Positions 24,693 to 33,028 of a stretch of 64,000 bases of DNA are shown here, one piece after another. Numbering within the stretch: position 1 is the first letter of the stretch; the number at the start of each line of letters is the position of its first letter. The DNA is from Allobosea sp. 67-29 (GTDB taxonomy: Bacteria > Pseudomonadota > Alphaproteobacteria > Rhizobiales > Beijerinckiaceae), in NCBI RefSeq assembly GCF_001898115.1, contig NZ_MKSQ01000026.1:377184-441183 (forward strand), in the 5' to 3' direction. The notes beneath the pieces were generated by a model. That model was not told the DNA's origin and did not search any database. It worked only from the letters and a program-made list of their open reading frames with translations. The position numbers were made by a program, and so were the translations under genes.

Positions 24693-25379
24693 ATGCTCTC
24701 CCGATCGGGACCGTCGACGGCGCTCGCCGGCCGCGCCCTGCACGCCTATCTCGGCTTCCTCCGGCGAACCACCCGGTTCAAGCCCGCGATCCCGGGCGCC
24801 CGCCCTTGGGAGCGTGCCAGCGAGCCCTTCATCGCCATGACCTGGCATGGCCAGCGCATGCTGAGCCTCGCGGCGCTCGACGATGCCTCGCGCCTCGCGA
24901 TCTTGACGTCACGGGGACATGACGGCGGCCCGGTCGCCTACGCCGTCCGGAAAGCGGGCTTCCGCACGATCCATTGCTCCAGCTCATGCAGCCGCGTGGC
25001 GTGGCCGGGAGGGGTCCGCGCGGAGGTCCGCCACATGCGCAATGCGCTGCGCGACGGAACCAGCATCGTGCTGACCGCACGAACGGCGGAGGACTCTCTC
25101 GCGGCCGGGCGCGGCGCGGTCCAGCTCGCCCGGCTCTCCGGCCGCCCGATCTATCTGTTCGCCGCGATGACGAGCGCCTGCTTCGACCTCGGCGAGCGCA
25201 ACCGCACGAGCATTGCCCTGCCCTTCGGGCGCGGCTGCATCCTCTGGTCGGAGCCCCTTTATGTCCGCAAAGGCGCGGATGGCGGCGAGCTGCAGCTGAT
25301 CGCGCTCGATATCGCGGAGCGCCTCGACGATCTGCATGCGAGCGCCTGCCGATCGCTCCTGCGCAATCGCCGGATATGA
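24693..25379 (+). CDS. DUF374/LpxL-like lysophospholipid acyltransferase homologue
   Basis: 228 residues from the ATG at 24693, which has GGAGG seven bases upstream. It matches the DUF374 family: FIAMTWHGQRMLSL (family WHG, the catalytic His region), LAILTSRGHDGGPVAYAVRKAGFRTIHCSSS, AEVRHMRNALRDGTSIVLTA, then AVQLARLSGRPIYLFAAMTS and IALPFGRGCILWSEPLYV. The usual TPDGPRGPR motif that follows the IVLT strand is replaced by TARTAEDSLAAGRG, so substrate handling may be altered or activity lost. It is convergent with the eipA gene. Family members act on lipids at the inner membrane. Confidence 0.75.
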   Translation: MLSRSGPSTALAGRALHAYLGFLRRTTRFKPAIPGARPWERASEPFIAMTWHGQRMLSLAALDDASRLAILTSRGHDGGPVAYAVRKAGFRTIHCSSSCSRVAWPGGVRAEVRHMRNALRDGTSIVLTARTAEDSLAAGRGAVQLARLSGRPIYLFAAMTSACFDLGERNRTSIALPFGRGCILWSEPLYVRKGADGGELQLIALDIAERLDDLHASACRSLLRNRRI

Positions 25380-25393
25380 GGTGCCATGGGCGC

Positions 25394-26077
25394 TCAGGGC
25401 TTCCCCCGCGCGGCACAGCCGGCGGGATCGGGGCAGATATCCGCCGGGGGGCGCAGAATCTCCGGGGCCCCGGCGGGCTCGATGCGAATGCGGCTGAGAT
25501 CGCCCGAGAATCGGAGGCCGAGGCCCGACGAGATCAGCACGATCCGGGCCCTGGGCGAAGCGAGGATCGTCGCATTGGCGCCGGCCAGAAAATGAGCGCT
25601 GCCGCCGATGCTCGCATAGGTGCCGAACACGTCCTCGCGGCGATCGAGGCCGTAAACCAGCATGATCACCCGGCCGTAATCGGCCCCCAGGCCGATGCCG
25701 ACCGAGAGCGCCGACCAGACCACCGGCTCCGGCGCGCCGTCGGCGAAGCGCAGCTCCCCGCTGCCGTGACGGCCCCCCACGACGAAGGAGCCGCTCAATT
25801 CTCCACCCAGGATATAGGCGTTCGGCTCGCCGAAAAGCGCCAGCGAACGCTCGATCGGAATGCTGACCGTCTTCGACGCCGTGTCGAACACCCCTTCCAC
25901 CAGCGCGACGATCTCGTTTCGCGACGCGGTCGGCAGTTGGCCCGGCCTGATCTGCTCCGTCGCCGGCGGGCCTCCCTGAGCGAGCACGGTGGTGGCGCCA
26001 GTGATGCCGGTGAACAGCGCCGCCAGCAAAACCGCGACAGCTTCCCGACCGGCCTTGATGGCGCGCAACTCGGGCAT
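25394..26077 (-). CDS. eipA: EipA-type (DUF1134) periplasmic envelope-integrity protein
   Basis: 227 residues from the ATG at 26077, giving a signal peptide (REAVAVLLAALFTGITGATTVLA, cleaved before QGG). Other in-frame ATGs lie further upstream (26128, 26164) without a good ribosome site. The mature domain matches DUF1134: NEIVALVEGVFDTASKTVSIPIER, YILGGELSGSFVVGGRHGSGEL, VVWSALSVGIGLGADYGRVIMLVYGL, GTYASIGGSAHFLAGANATIL and ARIVLISSGLGLRFSGDLS. In Brucella, EipA is a periplasmic beta-barrel-like protein needed for envelope integrity and virulence. The assignment is by motif; the cysteine-containing tail (CPDPAGCAARGKP) is not part of the core. Confidence 0.85.
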   Translation of the reverse strand: MPELRAIKAGREAVAVLLAALFTGITGATTVLAQGGPPATEQIRPGQLPTASRNEIVALVEGVFDTASKTVSIPIERSLALFGEPNAYILGGELSGSFVVGGRHGSGELRFADGAPEPVVWSALSVGIGLGADYGRVIMLVYGLDRREDVFGTYASIGGSAHFLAGANATILASPRARIVLISSGLGLRFSGDLSRIRIEPAGAPEILRPPADICPDPAGCAARGKP

Positions 26078-26224
26078 CAGGCTGCGCGATCCGGGAAAGT
26101 GTTGAACGACAAGGGCAATGCGGTCCATGCAGAGCAAGGCAGGGCGAAGCGCCCTGCCCGACAAGCCATATCCGCACGGAGGCCCCTTGACGACCCGTGA
26201 GATCGAACCGAATGCGGAACGCTG

Positions 26225-27616
26225 ATGGTCCTTGAGCTTCTGCGGGGGGGATCGCCGAGGCCCCGGAGGGCGGCCGCGACCTCGCTATCGCGCGCGCTCA
26301 CCATCCGGCTGAGCCTGCTCGGCATCGTGCTGTTCGTCGCCTTCATCGCGGCCGTCCTGGCTTTCACCTTCGTCACCGAGGATCCCGGCGTCCTGCGCAA
26401 CGATGTCACCTCGCGCATCATCCAGCAAAGCGTCCGGCTCTCGGGCGGCAGCCTGCAGGTCGAGAAGACCGCAGGGTTGGCGCAGATCGAAGCAGCCAGC
26501 CCCCGCCTCTGGTACCTGGTCTCCGACGGACGATCGGTCGTCGAGTATGCGCCAGCGTTGCGTCCGGGCTTGCCGATCGACATCCGCCTCGACGGCCCGA
26601 CCATCGCCGCGCAGATGCGGGTCGGCGGCGACAACGCACTCGCTTTCGACGTCATCGAGGTCGAGGGCAGCCGCGTCATCGTGGCAACCGGCGGCGGCCT
26701 GCCGGGATGGGACCTGATCCTCGGCTACTTCCTGCGCGCCATCGCCGGCTCGGCGCTGGCCATCTCGGTGGTCTTCGGCATCCTGGTCGCAGCCGCCATC
26801 GCCATGTCGGTGTCCTACATCACCGCCCGGCTGCGGAGCGCCGCCGAGGCGGCCGCCCGCATCGACCCGCGCGCGCCGCGCGGCCTGCTCCCCACCGAGG
26901 AAACGCCGGTGGAGCTGATGCCGCTGACCACCGCGCTCAATTCGGCGCTCGACCAGATCGCCAGCAACATGGAGGTGCAGCGACGCTTCATGAACAACGT
27001 CGCACACGAGCTGCGCACGCCGCTTGCCGTCATGCGCAGCCATGTCGACGCCCTCGCCGACGAGCCGGCGCGGCTGCGGCTCGCCACCGATCTGAGCCGT
27101 CTGACCACGATCGTCTCGTCGATGCTGCAGCTCGCCCGCCTGCACGCCACCGACCTGCCCTTTGAACCGCTGCAGCTCAACGGTCTCGCCCGGGCGGTGC
27201 TAGCCGATCTCGCCCCGCTGATCCTGAGCCACGGCGTCGACGTGGCCCTCGAGGAAGTGGGGGATCGCCACGCCACGATCATCGCCAACGAGCCCACCGT
27301 GCGCGCGGCACTCGCCAACCTCGTCGACAACGCGCTGCGCCATGCCCAGGCGCGCTCGACCATTCTGGTCCGCGTCCTCGACGGCGCGGTCATCGAGGTG
27401 GCCGACGACGGTGTTGGTATTGCCGCGGCCAAGCGCGCGCAGGTCCTCGAACCCTTCAACCGCATCTCGGCCAGCGGCACCGGCGCCGGTCTCGGCTTGA
27501 CCATCGTGCGCGACATCATGTCCGCCCATGGCGGAACGATCGCCGTCCTCGGCAATGACGGTGGCGGCACCACCGTCAGGCTGACATTTCCACCGGGCGA
27601 GGCAGGCCTCGATTAG
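26225..27616 (+). CDS. Membrane sensor histidine kinase (OmpR-partner type)
   Basis: 463 residues. TM1 lies at about 31-50 (LLGIVLFVAFIAAVLAFTFV), followed by a periplasmic region of about 115 residues and TM2 at about 173-197. A HAMP-like linker leads to HisKA with H261 in NNVAHELRTPLAV and HATPase_c with N-box ALANLVDNALRHA, G1 ADDGVGIA and G2 GAGLGLTIV. It is convergent with an OmpR-type regulator gene, 25 bases apart at the 3' ends, which is an unusual layout for a cognate pair but no other partner is near. The signal is unknown. Confidence 0.92.
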   Translation: MVLELLRGGSPRPRRAAATSLSRALTIRLSLLGIVLFVAFIAAVLAFTFVTEDPGVLRNDVTSRIIQQSVRLSGGSLQVEKTAGLAQIEAASPRLWYLVSDGRSVVEYAPALRPGLPIDIRLDGPTIAAQMRVGGDNALAFDVIEVEGSRVIVATGGGLPGWDLILGYFLRAIAGSALAISVVFGILVAAAIAMSVSYITARLRSAAEAAARIDPRAPRGLLPTEETPVELMPLTTALNSALDQIASNMEVQRRFMNNVAHELRTPLAVMRSHVDALADEPARLRLATDLSRLTTIVSSMLQLARLHATDLPFEPLQLNGLARAVLADLAPLILSHGVDVALEEVGDRHATIIANEPTVRAALANLVDNALRHAQARSTILVRVLDGAVIEVADDGVGIAAAKRAQVLEPFNRISASGTGAGLGLTIVRDIMSAHGGTIAVLGNDGGGTTVRLTFPPGEAGLD

Positions 27617-27641
27617 AACACCGTTCCGGGCGCCGCTTGTG

Positions 27642-28325
27642 CTAAAGAGCCGCCTCGCTCGCGCGCAGCATGTAGCCGATCCCGCGCAGTGATGTGATTT
27701 CGACCCGCGCACCGGCATCGCGCAGCTTGCGGCGCAGCCGCGAGATCTGTGCTTCCAGCGTATTGGATTCGATCAGGTCGTCGAAGCCGTAGACCGCCTC
27801 GATCAGCACGTCGCGGGTCACGACCCGGCCGGCTCGCTGCACCAGCGCTTCCAGGATGAGCGCTTCGCGCCGGCGCAGTTCGAGCGGCTCCTTCCCGACG
27901 CTCGCGCTTCGCCCCTCGAGATCCAGCGACAGGTTGCCGGCGGCGAGAACGAGGGAACGCTTCGGATGACGGCGCCGGGCGATGACGCGCAGGCGCGCCA
28001 GCAATTCGTCGGGCTCGAACGGCTTGACCAGGTAATCGTCGGCACCGCCGTTCAGGCCCTCGACCACGTCCGCCTTCGCGTCGCGAGCCGTCAGCAGCAG
28101 GAAGGCGGGGCGGGGATCCTGCGCGCTCATCGCCTTGACGATCGACAGGCCGTCGCCATCCGGCAGGCGCCGGTCGATGACCGCGATGTCGAAGGGCGCG
28201 GCACGCAGCGCCGAAAGCGCCGCGTCGATCGATGCAGTTCGGTCCACGACCAGCCCCGCATTCGTCAGAAGCGTGCAGAGGAAGTCCATGAGGGCAGGTT
28301 CGTCCTCGACGATCAGGGCGCGCAT
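27642..28325 (-). CDS. OmpR/PhoB-family response regulator
   Basis: 227 residues. The receiver (1-115) has the acid pair in VEDEP, phosphoacceptor D51 in FDIAVIDRRLP, and K in DDYLVKPFEPDE. The C-terminal winged helix (about 128-225) contains LSLDLEGRSASV, LELRRREALILEALVQRAGRVVTRDVLIEAVYG and the recognition helix region SNTLEAQISRLRRKL ending in RGIGYML. The likely partner is the convergent histidine kinase. It is followed by an outer-membrane protein gene transcribed in the same direction from upstream, a possible target. Confidence 0.93.
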   Translation of the reverse strand: MRALIVEDEPALMDFLCTLLTNAGLVVDRTASIDAALSALRAAPFDIAVIDRRLPDGDGLSIVKAMSAQDPRPAFLLLTARDAKADVVEGLNGGADDYLVKPFEPDELLARLRVIARRRHPKRSLVLAAGNLSLDLEGRSASVGKEPLELRRREALILEALVQRAGRVVTRDVLIEAVYGFDDLIESNTLEAQISRLRRKLRDAGARVEITSLRGIGYMLRASEAAL

Positions 28326-28436
28326 GTCGATCCTGTGGGTGCAGGGATGGAACGTGATGCCGGATCAGGGGCGGTATTTCCAGACATCCCGTCCCATCCC
28401 TACCGCGGAAGCAGCCGACCGGCCGCCATGTCGGTA

Positions 28437-29081
28437 TCAGAAGCGGTAATTGAGTCCCGCTTTCACGAGATGTTCGGTAACGCCGATCTTCGTCCTGCCG
28501 CTGCCGAGCTGAAAGGTCTGCTTGCCCAGCGAAACGTAGTTGTATTCCAGCTTGGCGCTGAGGTGATCGGTGATGCCGTATTCGGCACCCGCGCCGAGCA
28601 CGTAGCCCATCGCACTCTTGCTCCGGGAGAGCAGCCCGTCGGTCGCCTTGAGGCTGCCATAGGCGAGGCCGCCCGTGCCATAGACCAGGACGCGGTCGAA
28701 GGCGAAGCCGGCGCGCGCCTTCAGGGTTCCGAGGTAGCGCATGTCGGCGCTGATGCCGCCGCCGCGCCCGGAGCCCTTGCCGAAGCCGTTCATCGACAGG
28801 TCGCTCTCCATGCCGAAGACCATGCTGCCGAGTTGCAGGTTGTAGCCGAGCTGGCCGCCGAGCAGGAATTCATTGCGGCTCTTGCGGGCCGTGGCGCCAT
28901 CGAAGCGGTCGAAGGCGCCGCCGGCATGCAGTCCGGCATAGAGGCCGTTCCAGTTATAGGTTCGCGGCGCAACATAGGCCGGCCATTCCTGGCTGCGTGG
29001 CAGCGGACGATCGGCGGCCGCTGCCGGAACCGCGAGCAGGGCGAGCAGCCCCAGGCCCGCTAGGGGAATGGTTGGATACAT
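28437..29081 (-). CDS. Outer-membrane beta-barrel protein, Omp25/Omp31-like
   Basis: 214 residues from the ATG at 29081, which has AAGGAG seven bases upstream; the open frame extends upstream without meaning. The signal peptide is LAGLGLLALLAVPAAAA with cleavage before DRPLP. The mature protein has the family pattern: YNWNGLYAGLHAGGAFDRF, LLGGQLGYNLQLGSMVFGMESDLS, LKARAGFAFDRVLVYGTGGLAYG, YVLGAGAEYGITDHLSAKLEYNYVSLG and a final EHLVKAGLNYRF strand ending in phenylalanine, as needed for BamA recognition. It is an eight-stranded barrel of the outer-membrane surface, structural or immunogenic in relatives. Confidence 0.9.
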   Translation of the reverse strand: MYPTIPLAGLGLLALLAVPAAAADRPLPRSQEWPAYVAPRTYNWNGLYAGLHAGGAFDRFDGATARKSRNEFLLGGQLGYNLQLGSMVFGMESDLSMNGFGKGSGRGGGISADMRYLGTLKARAGFAFDRVLVYGTGGLAYGSLKATDGLLSRSKSAMGYVLGAGAEYGITDHLSAKLEYNYVSLGKQTFQLGSGRTKIGVTEHLVKAGLNYRF

Positions 29082-29362
29082 CGAGAACTCCTTGCGGCGG
29101 TCATGGTGCCGCCGGCACATCTGCCCCCGTCTCCCGGATCGGAGCGGGTCGGCACGCCCAGATTGCGGGCCAAGATTACGGCAAGGTTGCCGATCGGGAC
29201 GCGATCCACGGCGCCCGCCATGGCCGCATGCACGCCTCGCGGCAGGCCGTTCAGCCAAATCCGGCGCTGACTTCCGCCCGATGCCGCGGCTACCATGCGG
29301 GGCCGGCGCGGAACGCCGGCGCAGGCCGCGCGGCCTGCGCGATGTAAGAAAAGGTAAGCCGG

Positions 29363-31204
29363 ATGGCGCAAGCCGCGATCGTCAATCGCCTCGATCGGCC
29401 CGTCGACATTGCCGTCGATCACGTGCTGGGGCCGGATCGCGCGCCGATCACCCTCGTCGAATACGGGAGCTACGCCTGCCCCTATTGCCGGGCTGCCAAC
29501 GATCGTATCGCCGAAGTTCGCGACCAGCTCGGCGAGCGCCTGCGCTATGTCTTCCGCCACCGTCCGCTGACCGGCAGCGACCTGGCCCTGCGCGCCGCCG
29601 AGCTGGTGGAACGCGCCGGAACCGCCGAGCAATTCTGGGCGGCCCATGTCAAGCTGATGACGCGCTCACAGGTTTTGACCGAAGACGATCTCGTCGCGGT
29701 CGCAGGCGATCTCGGCCTCGAGCCGCGGGAGCCCGGCGAGGCCGCTCAGGACATACGCCGCGCCGCCGCGCGCGTCGAGGCTGACATCGACAGCTCCCAT
29801 GCCAGCGGCGTGCATTTCACGCCGACCTTCTTCATCAACGAGCGCCGTTACGACGGTCCCTGGGACGAGAGCTCCTTCCTCGACGCGATGCAGGGAACGC
29901 TCGGCCATCGCTTTCGCGCCGCGGCGCTCGACTTCGCCAGCTGGGGCCCCTCCGCCGGCATTCTGCTGCTGCTTGCGACGGTGGTCGCCATCGTCCTGAT
30001 GAACTCTGCCCTGGGCCCGGCCTTCGAGGACTTCTGGCATCGCGAACTCGCGCTTTCGCTCGGCGAGACCCGCTTCGGTATGTCGATCCGGCACTGGGTG
30101 AACGACGCGCTGCTCACGGTGTTCTTTCTGGTGGTCGGGCTGGAGATCAAGCGCGAGTTCACCGTCGGCCACCTCGCGGGACGCCGCTCCGCCGCGCTGC
30201 CGGTCGCCGGTGCGATCGGCGGCATGCTGGTGCCCGCGGGGCTCTACGCCCTGATCCTGCCCGGTGGCCCCTGGTCCCATGGCTGGGGCATCCCGATGGC
30301 AACCGATACCGCTTTCGCCATCGCGATCATCGTGATGATGGGCCAGCGGGTGCCGATCGAGCTGCGCATCTTCCTGACGGCTGCCGCCATCGTCGACGAT
30401 ATCGGGGCGATCGTCGTCGTCGCGCTGTTCTATTCGGGCGAGCTGCATCCCGGCTACCTAGGCGCTGCGTTGATCCTGACGGCCGGCCTCGCGGCGCTCA
30501 ACCGCGCGCATATCTACCGCGTCGCGCCCTATGCGCTGATCGGCATCGCGCTTTGGGCCTGCATCCATGCCGGCGGCCTGCATGCGACGCTGGCCGGCGT
30601 CGTGCTGGCGCTGTTCATCCCGACCCGCCCGCCGGCCAATCTCGCGGCGCTGACCGCCCAGGCCAACTCGATCATGCTGGCCGAGGCGGCCCACGGCGGC
30701 GAGGTTCTCCGGCACGGCCCCTCGGGCCAGGCGCTGCGCGCGCTCGACGCGATCCACGACCGCCTGGAATCGCCGGCGGACCGGCTGCTGCGGCATGCCG
30801 GCGCACGGTCGAGCTACCTGGTGCTTCCGCTTTTCGCCCTTGCCAATGCCGGCGTCGCCCTGACTCCGGGCGTCCTCGACGGCCGCGGCATGCTCGTGCT
30901 TGCGATCATGGCCGGGCTGGTGCTCGGCAAGCCGCTCGGCATGTTCGGCGCCGCGGCGCTGGCAGCCCGGCTCGGCATCGCCGTCAAGCCTGAAGGGTAC
31001 AACTGGCTTCAGCTCGCCGGGGCGAGCGCGCTGGCCGGTATCGGCTTCACCATGTCGCTCTTCATCGCGGGGCAGGCCTTCGGCGCCCCGGCAGATTTCG
31101 CCGCTGCCAAGATCGCGGTCTTCGCGGCCTCGATCGGCTCCGCCCTGCTCGGTACGGCCCTGCTCTGGAGGGCGGCACGCGATGTCCGGGCTGCACCCGA
31201 GTAG
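29363..31204 (+). CDS. nhaA: DsbA-NhaA fusion: sodium/proton antiporter with thioredoxin-fold N-terminus
   Basis: 613 residues, about 220 more than E. coli NhaA. Residues 1-180 are a DsbA/thioredoxin-like domain with active-site C39-P40-Y41-C42 in YACPYCRAAND and the cis-proline region GVHFTPTFFINERRYDG. Residues 190-610 are complete NhaA: HWVNDALLTVFFLVVGLEIKRE, IPMATDTAFAIAIIVMMG, the ion-binding aspartates D345-D346 in AAAIVDDIGAIVVV, and GIGFTMSLFIAG. It exchanges internal Na+ for external protons. The N-terminal domain precedes the first membrane helix and lacks a signal peptide, so by the NhaA topology it should sit in the cytosol, an unusual place for a CPYC fold. The same fusion exists in other bacteria. 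Confidence 0.93.
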   Translation: MAQAAIVNRLDRPVDIAVDHVLGPDRAPITLVEYGSYACPYCRAANDRIAEVRDQLGERLRYVFRHRPLTGSDLALRAAELVERAGTAEQFWAAHVKLMTRSQVLTEDDLVAVAGDLGLEPREPGEAAQDIRRAAARVEADIDSSHASGVHFTPTFFINERRYDGPWDESSFLDAMQGTLGHRFRAAALDFASWGPSAGILLLLATVVAIVLMNSALGPAFEDFWHRELALSLGETRFGMSIRHWVNDALLTVFFLVVGLEIKREFTVGHLAGRRSAALPVAGAIGGMLVPAGLYALILPGGPWSHGWGIPMATDTAFAIAIIVMMGQRVPIELRIFLTAAAIVDDIGAIVVVALFYSGELHPGYLGAALILTAGLAALNRAHIYRVAPYALIGIALWACIHAGGLHATLAGVVLALFIPTRPPANLAALTAQANSIMLAEAAHGGEVLRHGPSGQALRALDAIHDRLESPADRLLRHAGARSSYLVLPLFALANAGVALTPGVLDGRGMLVLAIMAGLVLGKPLGMFGAAALAARLGIAVKPEGYNWLQLAGASALAGIGFTMSLFIAGQAFGAPADFAAAKIAVFAASIGSALLGTALLWRAARDVRAAPE

Positions 31205-31239
31205 ACTTGCCCCTTGCGCAGGCTGGTCGCGGGCGTCTG

Positions 31240-31634
31240 CCAGGGAGGCGCGGTCGCACGGTCCGTTCCGCGGCAGCGCCGGGGCCGCTGGTCGATATAG
31301 GCCGCCACGTCGTGGTGCAGCATGAGCGTGGCCATGCAGACGAACTCGGCCATGCTCTCGGCGATGCCGGCTCCGGCATACGGACCACCGGCAGTTCGGC
31401 AGGCAACTGGCTGAGATCGAACTGGTCGACGCCCGCGCCCACCGAGAACACCATCTTCAGGTTCGGGAAGGTCTCGACGATCCGTTCCGGTGGCTGCAAG
31501 AGCAGCAGATGCTCCACGGCGGCAGGATCGCCGACATCCGGCCAGATCCGGAACGGCACCTCCGGCGCCTGCCCCGCAAAGGCCGCCGCCCATTACCCGG
31601 CGCGCTCGGCGCTTGCCTTGTAGACGATGCTCAC
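31240..31634 (-). pseudogene. Remnant of D-2-hydroxyacid dehydrogenase (GhrA-like), N-terminal part
   Basis: The start is a GTG at 31634, ten bases after the oxidase stop, reading SIVYKASAERAG and then an in-frame TAA at 31593-31595. Past this stop the same frame reads PFRIWPDVGDPAAVEHLLLL, MVFSVGAGVDQFDLSQLP and LPVVRM, clearly the N-terminal substrate domain of glyoxylate/hydroxypyruvate reductase A. Near 31373 the frame shifts (one base apparently lost in a GAGCCGGGC-like context) and continues as AESMAEFVCMATLMLHHDVA. Homology then fades and the NAD-binding domain is absent; nhaA ends at 31204. About 110 of some 310 codons remain, with one nonsense and at least one frameshift mutation. 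Confidence 0.8.
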
Positions 31635-31644
31635 CTGCCGGCCC

Positions 31645-32973
31645 TCAGAACAGCCCGACCGGCGCCAGCGGACGGCCGTCGATCAGTCGCTCGTAGCTGT
31701 AGGCTGCCGGATCGACGAGGGGCGTGTCGCCGTTGACGATGTCGGCTGCGAGCTTGCCTGCGGCCGGCCCGATGCCGAAGCCATGCCCGGAAAATCCCGT
31801 CGCGAGGAAGAAACCCTTCTGGCTGGGGACGGGAGAGATCACCGGCACCGTGTCCGGGGTGGAGTCGATCGTGCCACCCCAGGCCTCGGCGATGCGGATG
31901 TCCTTGAGTACGGGATTGCCGGCGATCAGGGCGGCGAGCGCGGCGTTGACGAGGTCCATGTCGGGAGCGGGATCCTGCACGCGCACCGCCTCGAAGGGCG
32001 ACGGCTGGTCGAGGCGCCAATTGGCGCTGCCGAACAGCTGCCTGAAGAAATCGGCTCCGAGCCGCAGCTTCAGGCCGGCGCGACGCTGCTTGAAGGTCGG
32101 CCAGAAGATCTTGGCATGGCGCAGGATGTCGGGCGTCAGGTTGACGGTGCCGCGTCCGCGCAGCGCCAGCGTGAAGCCGCCGTCGAGGCGGCGGCGGATG
32201 CAGTATTCGGTGGTGCCGAGTGCGCCATCCGTGAAGTCGGGCGCGGGGGTGGTGCGGCAGGCGGTGGCATCGACCAGTCCGACCGGCAAGTCGATGCCAT
32301 GGCGCCGGCAGAACAGCGACGACCAAGCGCCGCCGGCAAGCAGCACGGCCTGGGTCCGGATCGTACCCTTTTCCGTGATCACGCCGCTGATGGCGCCGCC
32401 CGTCAGCTCCAGTCCGCGGGCCGCACAGCTCTGGTGAATAGTGACGCCACGCTTGCGCGCCGCCAACGCCAGCGCCGGAACGGCCATCGAGGGCTCGGCG
32501 CGGCCATCGCTCGGCGTGTGCAGGCCCGCGACCCAGCCCTGTGCGTTGCCGGGGAGCTTCTCGCGAATCTGCTCGGGCGTCAGCAAGGTCGAATGGACCT
32601 GCTGTTCGCGGGCAACGGCGGCCCACCGCTCCCAATCCGCGGCCTCCTTCGGATCCTTGGTCAGGAACAGCACGCCGGTGCGGCGGAAGCCGGTGTCGGC
32701 ACCGGCCTCCTCCTGCAGTTCCTCCCAGAGGCGCAGCGCCTCGCGCGCGAGGGGTATCTCGGCGCGGGCGCGTCCCTGCTGGCGGCACCAGCCCCAGTTG
32801 CGGCTGGACTGCTCCCCGGCAACGTGGCCCTTCTCGACGAGCGCGACCGAAAGGCCCTTTCGAGCGAGGTGATAGGCGCTCGAAACCCCGATCACGCCTC
32901 CGCCGATGACGACCACGTCGACGGCCTCCGGCAGACGCTCGTCGCTGGGAATGCGATTGACCGGCGGGGACAT
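31645..32973 (-). CDS. FAD-dependent amine/D-amino-acid oxidase (DAO family)
   Basis: 442 residues from the ATG at 32973, with AGGAGC about eight bases upstream; an upstream in-frame ATG at 33060 overlaps the permease gene. The FAD-binding Rossmann motif is VVVIGGGVIGVSSAYHLARKG with VEKGHVAGEQSSRNWGW. Later come QAVLLAGGAWSSLF and the C-terminal FAD-contacting EAWGGTIDSTPDTVPVI and FFLATGFSGHGFGIGPAAGK. It oxidises a secondary amine or D-amino acid to an imine with release of hydrogen peroxide or transfer to a quinone. It is the fourth gene of the transporter operon, so its substrate is probably what the transporter imports. Confidence 0.9.
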   Translation of the reverse strand: MSPPVNRIPSDERLPEAVDVVVIGGGVIGVSSAYHLARKGLSVALVEKGHVAGEQSSRNWGWCRQQGRARAEIPLAREALRLWEELQEEAGADTGFRRTGVLFLTKDPKEAADWERWAAVAREQQVHSTLLTPEQIREKLPGNAQGWVAGLHTPSDGRAEPSMAVPALALAARKRGVTIHQSCAARGLELTGGAISGVITEKGTIRTQAVLLAGGAWSSLFCRRHGIDLPVGLVDATACRTTPAPDFTDGALGTTEYCIRRRLDGGFTLALRGRGTVNLTPDILRHAKIFWPTFKQRRAGLKLRLGADFFRQLFGSANWRLDQPSPFEAVRVQDPAPDMDLVNAALAALIAGNPVLKDIRIAEAWGGTIDSTPDTVPVISPVPSQKGFFLATGFSGHGFGIGPAAGKLAADIVNGDTPLVDPAAYSYERLIDGRPLAPVGLF

Positions 32974-33028
32974 GGACAGGGCTCCTGGAATGGGCGCGGA
33001 CGGCTGCTGCGGCGGGGGACGGAAAAGG

